A stretch of 37,757 nucleotides of DNA, taken from NCBI GenBank assembly GCA_025454775.1, contig JALONU010000006.1, positions 1 through 37,757 of the forward strand, in the 5' to 3' direction. The position numbers were made by a program, and so were the translations under genes. The stretch is from Bacteroidales bacterium. GTDB taxonomy: Bacteria; Bacteroidota; Bacteroidia; Bacteroidales; VadinHA17. The notes beneath the pieces were generated by a model. It made no database searches and was not told where the DNA came from. It worked only from the letters and a program-made list of their open reading frames with translations. Positions 23,049 through 32,096 of the stretch are shown here, one piece after another (the stretch's first letter is position 1; each line of letters opens with the position of its first letter).

Positions 23049-23085
23049 AAAGGGATAGGCCATTATGGTCGTTATCCCTTTTTTT
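23049..23085 (+). terminator. Intrinsic terminator at end of alpha operon
   Basis: AAAGGGATA..TATCCCTTT stem followed by a T run. Confidence 0.8.
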
Positions 23086-23117
23086 GTATATTGCATGGAT
23101 GTTTAATATAAAATTAA

Positions 23118-24401
<1,284 letters not shown>

Positions 24402-24420
24402 CATCTATTCACACCATTGT

Positions 24421-24458
24421 ATTCCCCCTTCCTGGTAATCCAGGTTGGGGGAATTTCT
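24421..24458 (+). terminator. Intrinsic terminator of eno
   Basis: ATTCCCCC-TT-CCTGG-TAAT-CCAGG-TT-GGGGGAAT then TTCTT. Confidence 0.65.
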
Positions 24459-24505
24459 TAATAATCTTTTAGTTAATAATTCGGTATTGGTTCGTTGTGG
24501 TTCGT

Positions 24506-24626
24506 ACCTCTCCCCAACCTCCCGTTGAGGCGGGACAAGCTCTCCCCCAGGAGGGAGGGGCTAAGAACTTATTCGAAATTTAAAGTCCCCCTCTCTCTTG
24601 GGAGAGGGGGATTTAGGGGGAGAGGT
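24506..24626. repeat. Compound inverted-repeat element
   Basis: Outer ACCTCTCCCC (24506-24515)/GGGGAGAGGT (24617-24626); inner CCCCCTCTC (24587-24595)/GAGAGGGGG (24602-24610). Confidence 0.75.
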
Positions 24627-24774
24627 AAGACAACCAGGAGATAAAGATTCCTCCCGGCAAGTTATTCCTGATGAATTGTAGCCCGGATTCAGTGCAAGGG
24701 TCGATAGCTCTCAAATGGACAAGGTTTTAGCATATCCTGATAAAGCATAGAATCATATATCCAAACATTCCGAC

Positions 24775-24796
24775 GTTATCAACAATTGTTGATAAC
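24775..24796. promoter_or_regulatory. Perfect 22-bp palindrome, candidate regulator site
   Basis: GTTATCAACAATTGTTGATAAC. Confidence 0.5.
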
Positions 24797-24835
24797 TCCT
24801 GTTCATATCGGGTTTACAACAAGGAACACCTTAAA

Positions 24836-24866
24836 TTGCTTTTTAAGGATTCCTGGATTATATTTG
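24836..24866 (+). promoter_or_regulatory. Candidate promoter of the structured RNA
   Basis: TTG (24836-24838), 20-nt spacer, TATATTTG (24859-24866), perfect TAnnTTTG. Confidence 0.55.
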
Positions 24867-25380
24867 ACTTATCGGGTGAGCGATAAAGGGCTGCTCGAAC
24901 GATGTGGAACCGGAAAAGATTACTTAACTGAAATACGATCCGGTTCATTCAGACCTTCGGGTCTGCGCATCAAGAGAGCCGAAGCCTGGACAAAAGGAAC
25001 CTGGTCCCCGACCAGCCCCGGATGTTCAGCAGGTCGCAGAAAACCGGAAACGTTCTTTCAGCGACTGGGTCACAGGGCCTCAGGGAAACAAAGGGCTTCG
25101 GCCCTGAGTGAACTGAAACTGGTGCCGGATCCTCCGGGAAACGGCCACCGGAGCCTGAAGGACACTTCGTCCCGGAAAGTCCCGCCGAAAGACGGGAACA
25201 AAAGGACAGCCGGAAAGACCTGCCATAAAAAGCAGGACTGGAACGCCAGGGGTTGCAAAACCAGATCGTAAGACCTGTAATGCAACCGGCCGGAATAACA
25301 GTAACCCGACGCCGTTAACGGCTTCGGCCGGAAACGGTGAATGGGAACTACTCCTCGCGAATAGTTCCCATTATTGTTTT
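24867..25380 (+). ncRNA. Candidate large structured non-coding RNA, family not recognised; ends approximate
   Basis: Promoter match, cUUCGg tetraloop hairpins at 24950-24965, 25093-25104 and 25319-25330, 9-bp closing helix 24891-24900/25024-25032, further helices, and terminal hairpin with U-rich tail; no plausible protein. Confidence 0.65.
25340..25380 (+). terminator. Intrinsic terminator of the candidate RNA
   Basis: AATGGGAACTA (25340-25350)/TAGTTCCCATT (25362-25372) then ATTGTTTT. Confidence 0.65.
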
Positions 25381-25413
25381 ATACCCCCCACAGGTAAGAA
25401 CTTAATATTTAAA

Positions 25414-25483
25414 CCGTCATTGCGAGTCCCGCCACCACCTTCGCTAAAGCTACGGTGGTCAATGGCGGGACGAAGCAATCTGT
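25414..25483. repeat. Dispersed-type repeat (CGTCATTGCGAG...CGAAGCAATCTGTC) with nested inverted repeat
   Basis: GTCCCGCCA/TGGCGGGAC arms enclosing CCACC/GGTGG. Confidence 0.75.
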
Positions 25484-25506
25484 CTCTTCATTACCTTATC
25501 TTTCTT

Positions 25507-25590
25507 TCTTGAATCTTTTATCTCTTATCTTTGGTCCTGAGTCCTGGGTGCTGGGTCCTGGGTCTTTTATCTTTTATCTTTTGTCTTTTT
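25507..25590 (+). repeat. Degenerate heptanucleotide tandem array, 12 units, abutting the ubiD start codon
   Basis: TCTTGAA TCTTTTA TCTCTTA TCTTTGG TCCTGAG TCCTGGG TGCTGGG TCCTGGG TCTTTTA TCTTTTA TCTTTTG TCTTTTT|ATG. Confidence 0.9.
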
Positions 25591-27411
25591 ATGTCTTATT
25601 CAGGTTTAAACAGTTTTATCGCAGCCCTCGAAAGGCAGAATGAACTACTCAGGATAAGGTCTTTTGTTGATCCTGTACTGGAAATAACAGAAGTCACCGA
25701 CCGTATTTCAAAATCAGGAGGTAAAGCACTCCTCTTCGAAAATACGGGTACTTCATTCCCTGTCCTTATCAATGCCTTCGGCTCCGAAAAAAGGATGGCA
25801 GCTGCAACAGGCAGGAAAGACCTGGACGATGCAGCCCGTGAGGTCACAGAAACATTCTCACTGATCAGCGGTCCTGCGAAAGGGCTACGGGGAAAAATAT
25901 CCTCGATACCTTCACTATTGAGGATCAGGCACCTCCTTCCGTCGCGGAGAAGGGGACGGGGAAGGTGCCAGCAAATCATTCACAACGATCCCGACCTGTC
26001 TTTACTACCTGTGTTAAAATGCTGGCCCTTTGATGGCGGACGTTTCATTACTCTTCCTTTGGTCCATACAGTGCACCCTGTAACTGGAAGGACAAATGTC
26101 GGAATGTACAGGATGCAGATCCTGGACAGCCGGACAACAGCCATGCACTGGCAGCGTCATAAAACAGGTGCAGCCCATTTTGCAGAATGGAAAAAGACAG
26201 GGATGAAGATGCCAGTCACCGTTACACTGGGGGGAGACCCGGTTTATACCTACGCAGCTACGGCTCCCTTGCCAGAGAATATCGACGAATATATACTTGC
26301 GGGATTTCTGAGAAAGAGAAAGGTTAAACTGGTAAAATGCCTTACGAACGACCTTTATGTTCCTGCCGACGCCGACATAGTTATTGAAGGATATGTCGAT
26401 CCGGCAGAGGATCCGGTAACCGAAGGACCCTTTGGCGACCATACAGGCTACTACTCCCTTGAGGATCTCTACCCAGGATTCCATGTTACCTGTTTAACAC
26501 ATTCGGAGGAAGCCGTCTACCCTGCTACAATCGTCGGTATTCCTCCCATGGAGGATAAATGGCTTGCACTTGCAACGGAAAAGATGTTTCTCTCTCCTCT
26601 CAGGCTGGTGATAGTGCCGGAAGTGCTGGATTTCCATATGCCGGCCGCAGGCGTTGCCCACAACCTGCTCATAGTTAAAATCACGAAAACCTGGCCTGGA
26701 CAGGGAAAGAAAGTGATAAGCTCTCTTTTCGGGGCAGGCCAGATGATGTTCACCAAATACCTTGTGGTTGTAAGCGGCGATGTGGATATCAGGAATTACA
26801 GGCAGGTGCTGGAACATGTTCTGGGAAACACCTCTTTCACCAGGGATCTGATATCAATTACGGGGCCGCTTGATGATCTCGATCATGCTACCGCAATCCC
26901 CGCCCTGGGGGGCAAGCTCGGCATAGATGCCACTGAGAAGATTGAAGGTGAATTGTCACCGGGTGAAAAAGTCGTCAGCAGTACAGGTTCAGGGATTGAA
27001 ATAATGACAGCTGATCTGGCAGAAGGTCCGGAGGGTGTTGAAAAAGCAGTAAAGGAAGCTGAGGCTCGCTATGGAGGAGAAGGAAGGAAAATCGTTGTGC
27101 TTGTCGACAAGGCTGTGGATGCCGGCAATATGAACCAGGTTGCCTGGCAGGTGCTGGGGAACTCTGACCCCCGGAGGGATGCATTTGTCCTTTCAACCGG
27201 CCTGCTTTTCATCGACGGCACCCCGAAGGTATTTCGTTCACCTGGCTACCCGTGCAGATGGCCGAATGTTGTTGTTTCTGCTCCGGAAACGATCGCCGCG
27301 GTCGATACAATGTGGGAATCACTCGGCGCCGGTCCTTTCATTAAGTCACCCTCGGTATCTAATTCAGCCCTTCTGCTTTCCGGCGATGCGAAGGTCAATA
27401 TGAATTTCTGA
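25591..27411 (+). CDS. UbiD family decarboxylase
   Basis: Starts MSYSGLNSFIAALERQNELLRI; EGPFGDHTGYYS motif; ORF-track start 25531 lies inside the repeat array. Confidence 0.9.
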   Translation: MSYSGLNSFIAALERQNELLRIRSFVDPVLEITEVTDRISKSGGKALLFENTGTSFPVLINAFGSEKRMAAATGRKDLDDAAREVTETFSLISGPAKGLRGKISSIPSLLRIRHLLPSRRRGRGRCQQIIHNDPDLSLLPVLKCWPFDGGRFITLPLVHTVHPVTGRTNVGMYRMQILDSRTTAMHWQRHKTGAAHFAEWKKTGMKMPVTVTLGGDPVYTYAATAPLPENIDEYILAGFLRKRKVKLVKCLTNDLYVPADADIVIEGYVDPAEDPVTEGPFGDHTGYYSLEDLYPGFHVTCLTHSEEAVYPATIVGIPPMEDKWLALATEKMFLSPLRLVIVPEVLDFHMPAAGVAHNLLIVKITKTWPGQGKKVISSLFGAGQMMFTKYLVVVSGDVDIRNYRQVLEHVLGNTSFTRDLISITGPLDDLDHATAIPALGGKLGIDATEKIEGELSPGEKVVSSTGSGIEIMTADLAEGPEGVEKAVKEAEARYGGEGRKIVVLVDKAVDAGNMNQVAWQVLGNSDPRRDAFVLSTGLLFIDGTPKVFRSPGYPCRWPNVVVSAPETIAAVDTMWESLGAGPFIKSPSVSNSALLLSGDAKVNMNF

Positions 27412-27455
27412 TCCACATTTTGACCTGGGTTATATCCGGTATCTTCAATTTCGAC

Positions 27456-27463
27456 TATTTTTG
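27456..27463 (+). promoter_or_regulatory. Possible -7 element upstream of the SpoIIE-type gene
   Basis: TATTTTTG, 8 bp before the ATG at 27472; no clear -33 element. Confidence 0.35.
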
Positions 27464-27471
27464 CTTACGGC

Positions 27472-28509
27472 ATGAGGCAATTTCTCAGATATGGCTGTCT
27501 GATATGTTCATTACCTGCAGTTCTTCCAGCAGGGATCATCAATGCAGAAAGGTATGCTCTTCCCGCATACTCTCTGAAGATAATATTGTATATCGCCCTT
27601 GCAGGCCTGCTTGCCTCTATAATCACGCAGACAAGGATTCTCTACAGGACGCGTCAGCTTCTCAGGGAAAAGGAGGCAGCCCTGACGCAGATTGAGAAAC
27701 AGAAGATGGAGCTTGAACTGCGCGACAGGAATATTACCGACAGCCTTGTTTATGCCCAGAGGATACAGGAAGCATTGCTCCCCTCGGAGAACTATTTCAG
27801 GAACCACTTTTCTGAATCTTTTATCTTCTTCAGCCCCAAGGACATAGTAAGCGGCGATTTTTACTGGATAGGGGAAAGGGGAAACAAGATCTATGTTGTC
27901 GCTGCCGATTGCACAGGCCATGGCGTTCCGGGGGCATTGATGTCGATGGTAGGTCTTGAGATAATCGACAAGGCTATAAACGAGGATAACCTCGAGAAGC
28001 CTTCCACAATTCTTGCTATCCTCAACCATGCACTGGAGAAGACCTTCAGCAGGGAAAAGAACATAGGCACTATCATCCGCGACGGAATGGATATAGGAAT
28101 CTGCATGATTGACAGGAAGAGAAGGAAAATGGAATATTCAGGAGCTTTCTTTCCTCTTTACCTTTTCCGTGACAGTTCGCTCACGGAAATAAAGGGCGAC
28201 AAGATAATAATAGGCATGAACCCTGAAGGCCTTGAATATACTCATCATGAGATTGACCTGATGGAGGAAGATATAGTTTACATATTCTCCGATGGTTATG
28301 TTGACCAGTTCGGGGGTACGGAAAACAAGAAGTTCATGTACAGGAGGTTCCGGCATCTTCTCACAACGATTCACACCTTCCCGTTCAGTGATCAGAAATC
28401 GGTTCTCGATGAGAATATAAAGACGTGGATGGCCGGGAATCCGCAGCTTGACGATATTATGGTGCTGGGATTCAAGCCGTTGTCAGGTGATTCTAAATTA
28501 ATTTCTTGA
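27472..28509 (+). CDS. Membrane-anchored SpoIIE-type PP2C serine phosphatase
   Basis: SPKDIVSGDFYW, DCTGHGVPGALMSM, SDGYVDQFGG motifs. Confidence 0.9.
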   Translation: MRQFLRYGCLICSLPAVLPAGIINAERYALPAYSLKIILYIALAGLLASIITQTRILYRTRQLLREKEAALTQIEKQKMELELRDRNITDSLVYAQRIQEALLPSENYFRNHFSESFIFFSPKDIVSGDFYWIGERGNKIYVVAADCTGHGVPGALMSMVGLEIIDKAINEDNLEKPSTILAILNHALEKTFSREKNIGTIIRDGMDIGICMIDRKRRKMEYSGAFFPLYLFRDSSLTEIKGDKIIIGMNPEGLEYTHHEIDLMEEDIVYIFSDGYVDQFGGTENKKFMYRRFRHLLTTIHTFPFSDQKSVLDENIKTWMAGNPQLDDIMVLGFKPLSGDSKLIS

Positions 28510-29839
28510 TCTTCTCTATCAGTGCGGATGGCTGGAATGGCTTACTGATATAGTCATCTATACCGGCCGACAGGCATTTCTCCTTGTCTCCCAGCATTGC
28601 ATTTGCCGTGATTGCCACGATAGGAACATGGGTGTTGGTGCTCGACTCCAGTGCCCTTATCTTTTCAGCAGCGGTAAGGCCGCTCATTACCGGCATCTGT
28701 ATGTCCATCAGTATCAGGTCGTATTTGGCAGATCCGAACTTGTCGAGTGCCTCCTTCCCGTTCGATGCTGTGTCGATGCTTGCCACCAGCGGTTTCAGGG
28801 TGAGGTGCGTGATCTTCTGGTTTATCAGATTATCCTCAACAAGAAGGATCCTGATGTCTTTCAGCTCTTTATGCACTTTTTCCTTCTGGATGAGTTCCTC
28901 TATCCTGTTCGATGCGAGCTTGTGTTTTGGTTCACTGACGACTTTGGTGAAAGGCAGTGTTATATTGAGAACTGTGTAATCAGCTCCCGATTCCTGTGAC
29001 CAGGTTCCCTTGCTGTTGTGGATCAGCCTTGCCGACAGGCTCGGTGACTGTTCATTGTCATCTATCAGAATCATGTTGCGGTCGGTCTGGATCCTGAGCC
29101 CCACAAAATTCTCATTATCAGCTTCTCTTTCCTTCCTGAGGCTTATGTTAACTTTAGTGGCTTTTTCCGAATGGTTATTTTCTATTGTATTGAAGATGTC
29201 GAGAAATATCTGCTTCAGGATGATAGGATCGCCAAAGCATTCAAAATCAGTGAATTCCTTCTTGTTGAATATAAAATCTATGTTGGCTTTGTCCTTAAGG
29301 CTGTAAAGTTCAATTGTGTTCTGGATTGTCGGCAGAAGGCTGAACCTGATGTGCTTTCGGGCTTCGAAGCTGATATCGCCGGCTGACTGCATTGTTAATT
29401 CATTAACAGTGGTCACCATGTTCTTTGTTGAGGCAACGAAGGTTTCAAGTAATTCCTTCTGCTTCTTCTGAAGACCCGATTCCATCAGCAGGTCGGTGAT
29501 AATAACAATGTTGTTCAGGGGTTCTCTTATCCTGTGTGAGAAGCTGGAGATGACATCAACCTTCCTGTCGTTTGACGACGACACATCCCTGAGCGATTTA
29601 TTCGCATCATCCATTGATCTCAGGATGGCCCTGACAAGGTTCAGCTCAAGGATCGCTGTGAGGATCACCAGTATCCCTGCCGGCAGGTAGAGCTTAAGAA
29701 TAATAAGAATAACACTTATAAGCAATGCGAGAATTCCTGCATATGCTGCAGTCTGGATCCTGTTCCGTATCATCTCGTATTTCTTCCCCGATTCTTCCTG
29801 TAGGGTTTTCCCGGGATCGTCTTTTGCATCCCTGCTCAT
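28493..29839 (-). CDS. Histidine kinase-like protein with degenerate ATPase domain and C-terminal receiver domain
   Basis: H-box SHRIREPLNNI, two TM segments, receiver with VEDN, DLILMDIQMPVMSG, ITANAM, SKPF; no DxGxG/GxGLGL motifs visible. Confidence 0.85.
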   Translation of the reverse strand: MSRDAKDDPGKTLQEESGKKYEMIRNRIQTAAYAGILALLISVILIILKLYLPAGILVILTAILELNLVRAILRSMDDANKSLRDVSSSNDRKVDVISSFSHRIREPLNNIVIITDLLMESGLQKKQKELLETFVASTKNMVTTVNELTMQSAGDISFEARKHIRFSLLPTIQNTIELYSLKDKANIDFIFNKKEFTDFECFGDPIILKQIFLDIFNTIENNHSEKATKVNISLRKEREADNENFVGLRIQTDRNMILIDDNEQSPSLSARLIHNSKGTWSQESGADYTVLNITLPFTKVVSEPKHKLASNRIEELIQKEKVHKELKDIRILLVEDNLINQKITHLTLKPLVASIDTASNGKEALDKFGSAKYDLILMDIQMPVMSGLTAAEKIRALESSTNTHVPIVAITANAMLGDKEKCLSAGIDDYISKPFQPSALIEKIKKLI

Positions 29840-29979
29840 GCCGGTTTCTTTGAATTCCGTAAAAGTAAGCAAAATATATAATAAATATATGTCAGCCGGG
29901 GTTATTACCCAATCGGGGGAATGGTTAAATTTGTCGTCACGGTACGATATTTGAACGTAAAAGGTAAATTGTTATTGCT

Positions 29980-30732
29980 ATGAGGAAATACGTCAGGATG
30001 ATTCTTTCGGGTGCCGTCATCTTCCAGGCGCTGAATGTTTTCAGCACCCAGGGCCAGGAGAGTGAAGGAATGGTGAAATACACTCCTGATTTCAGGTTCA
30101 GGGAGGGTATTTATGTGAATTTCGACCAGGTGAAACAGAACAGCCCTATCCCAAAGGCTAAGATACTCACCTCAAATGACTATAACGACAAGGAATTCTT
30201 CAAGAAGCTGTTTGAGTCCGACAAGATTTACTATTACGACGGTATGGGCATCAGGCAGGAGATAAGCGTCAGCAGCATCTGGGGATATTCAAGGAATGGC
30301 GTTCTGTACATCCAGGTTCAGAATAACTTCAACCGTATAACCTTTGTGGGAAGCATTTGTCACTTCGTTGCTGATGTGACCACTTACGACAACCGTTATT
30401 ATTCTCCCTACGGATATGGAAGCTATTACGATCCCTACTATTATTCTCCGTACGGTTACGGAAGTTACTACTCCCCTTACGGTTCATACTACTCGCCATA
30501 TGGCAGGAGCATGTCGAGAAGCGAGGTGAAGCAGTACCTTATCGATTTTGAAAACGGCAAGATCCTGGAATTTGACCAGAAGAATACTGAGATGCTTCTG
30601 ATGAGGGATTCAGAGATATATGAGGAATATGTAAGGCTTCCCCGAAAGGAAAGGAAGGACCTGATGTTCGTGTATATCAGGAAATTCAACGAAAAAAATC
30701 CACTTCTCCTGCCCGTAAATCAGCTACAATGA
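29980..30732 (+). CDS. Hypothetical secreted protein with Tyr/Gly/Pro-rich repeat
   Basis: Signal-like N terminus; YYSPYGYGS repeats. Confidence 0.75.
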   Translation: MRKYVRMILSGAVIFQALNVFSTQGQESEGMVKYTPDFRFREGIYVNFDQVKQNSPIPKAKILTSNDYNDKEFFKKLFESDKIYYYDGMGIRQEISVSSIWGYSRNGVLYIQVQNNFNRITFVGSICHFVADVTTYDNRYYSPYGYGSYYDPYYYSPYGYGSYYSPYGSYYSPYGRSMSRSEVKQYLIDFENGKILEFDQKNTEMLLMRDSEIYEEYVRLPRKERKDLMFVYIRKFNEKNPLLLPVNQLQ

Positions 30733-31583
30733 AAAGATACCTGTTACTGTTTCAGTCACTCACTTTATCTTTATTGCTCTCAGCGCAGGCAACGATGCCG
30801 ACGAAGGAGGAGATAAAGCAGTTTATGGCATCAAGAACATGTGTTGTACTTGAAGACGACACTTTTTCAGCTTATAATCAGTATGTAAAGGATGCTGTCG
30901 GTAAGTTCTGGAAGCTTACGCCCTATGAGATCATCGACGGAAGGGAATTCAATGTCAGGCGTCTCAATCCTGCATATTCCTTTATTGTACTCACCGAAAC
31001 GAACTTTGAAAGCGATAAAACGAATTCTGTCTTCAACTTCATCAATCTTCTCCAGGGCAAGGATGTTGAGACCCTTGCACAGATGCCTGAGATATGCGCT
31101 GTTCCACTTTCATATGCCGGCGAAGATGACTTTGTGTACAGCTATAAGCTCGGAGCCCTGCTTGAATTCATGCAAAAGCACGCTCTCCTGCTTCAGGAAG
31201 ATCCGTTACGCACTGGCAGGGATTACCTGAAATACTACAATGAGAATATCCCCGATATAACAAACAAGACTATCCTTGTAAGGCAGGAAGACCTTGTGCC
31301 TTCCATCGGAACAATTGAGAGGATAAAGGCACTATGCCCCTACAGGTTCGTCATAGCGTCGGAGGATGAAATTATGAACGCCATCTTTTCGAAGGCTGCA
31401 GATACGGTATTCCTTCATAAGGTAGGTCCTGTGGGAGAAAGGAGAGGTGAGGGCTATTGCTTTAAAATGTTCCTTGGTACCGATGATGCCAAAATATATT
31501 ATTACGACCTTCATTCAATCAGTAAATCAAATCCTAACGGACTGCTGCCCTCCGATCTTAAGCGCCTCGCGAGGAAATGGTGA
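30729..31583 (+). CDS. Hypothetical secreted protein
   Basis: Signal peptide MKRYLLLFQSLTLSLLLSAQA; 4-nt ATGA overlap with the preceding gene. Confidence 0.75.
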   Translation: MKRYLLLFQSLTLSLLLSAQATMPTKEEIKQFMASRTCVVLEDDTFSAYNQYVKDAVGKFWKLTPYEIIDGREFNVRRLNPAYSFIVLTETNFESDKTNSVFNFINLLQGKDVETLAQMPEICAVPLSYAGEDDFVYSYKLGALLEFMQKHALLLQEDPLRTGRDYLKYYNENIPDITNKTILVRQEDLVPSIGTIERIKALCPYRFVIASEDEIMNAIFSKAADTVFLHKVGPVGERRGEGYCFKMFLGTDDAKIYYYDLHSISKSNPNGLLPSDLKRLARKW

Positions 31584-31630
31584 TGCATCACTGGCAAAAG
31601 AATAACGTCTTTTGAATAAACAGGATAATT

Positions 31631-32011
31631 ATGGAAGAAAAGAGAGAAGGATTCAGCGGTGAGCCAAGGCTGCTCCCGGAATCTGAAAGGAACTGGGCTA
31701 TGTTCTGTCACCTCTCGGCTTTTGCCGGATTTTTCTTTCCCTTCGGGGCCATTATAGGACCTTTGGTCTGCTGGCTATCCAAAAAGGACGAATCGCAATG
31801 GGTCGATAAAAACGGGAAAGCCGCAATGAACTTCAACTTATCCATATTGCTTTATTCCGTGCTGGTCATCCCCCTGTGCTTCATCCTGGTGGGTTTCATG
31901 ATTATTGGATTACTATGGGTGTTAAAGGTGATCTGCATAATTATTGCCAGCGTAAAGGCTGCAAAGGGAGAAATGTTCAAATATCCCCTTTCCATACCTT
32001 TCATACAATAG
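31631..32011 (+). CDS. DUF4870-like small membrane protein
   Basis: ERNWAMFCHLSAFAGFFFPFGAIIGPLVCWLSKKDES. Confidence 0.8.
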   Translation: MEEKREGFSGEPRLLPESERNWAMFCHLSAFAGFFFPFGAIIGPLVCWLSKKDESQWVDKNGKAAMNFNLSILLYSVLVIPLCFILVGFMIIGLLWVLKVICIIIASVKAAKGEMFKYPLSIPFIQ

Positions 32012-32033
32012 CTGTTAATCCAGAAATTTTACG

Positions 32034-32063
32034 TCCCGGATATCATAATATCCGGGATTTTTT
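32034..32063 (+). terminator. Intrinsic terminator
   Basis: TCCCGGATAT-CATA-ATATCCGGGA then TTTTTT. Confidence 0.85.
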
Positions 32064-32096
32064 ATTATCTTTCTTCTTCACCCTTATTTTTCTCCC

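Noticed and set aside
24775-24796. Replication origin based on DnaA-like TTATCAACA boxes
   Set aside because: Only one inverted pair, each one mismatch from consensus; no box cluster, AT-rich unwinding element or dnaA nearby
24786-25271. 161-aa ORF across the structured interval
   Set aside because: Low-complexity K/R/S/G-rich translation with no recognisable domain; starts upstream of the candidate promoter and overlaps clear RNA hairpins
24867-25380. RNase P RNA, tmRNA or group II intron as the identity of the structured RNA
   Set aside because: GGAAAGTCC at 25174 resembles RNase P CR-I, but no matching conserved ACAGAA..CGGC 3' element was found; no tRNA-like ends for tmRNA; no domain V-like hairpin or RT. 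A cmscan is still needed
25414-25590. CRISPR array
   Set aside because: Repeats are contiguous 7-mers or single inverted elements; no repeat-spacer alternation and no cas genes
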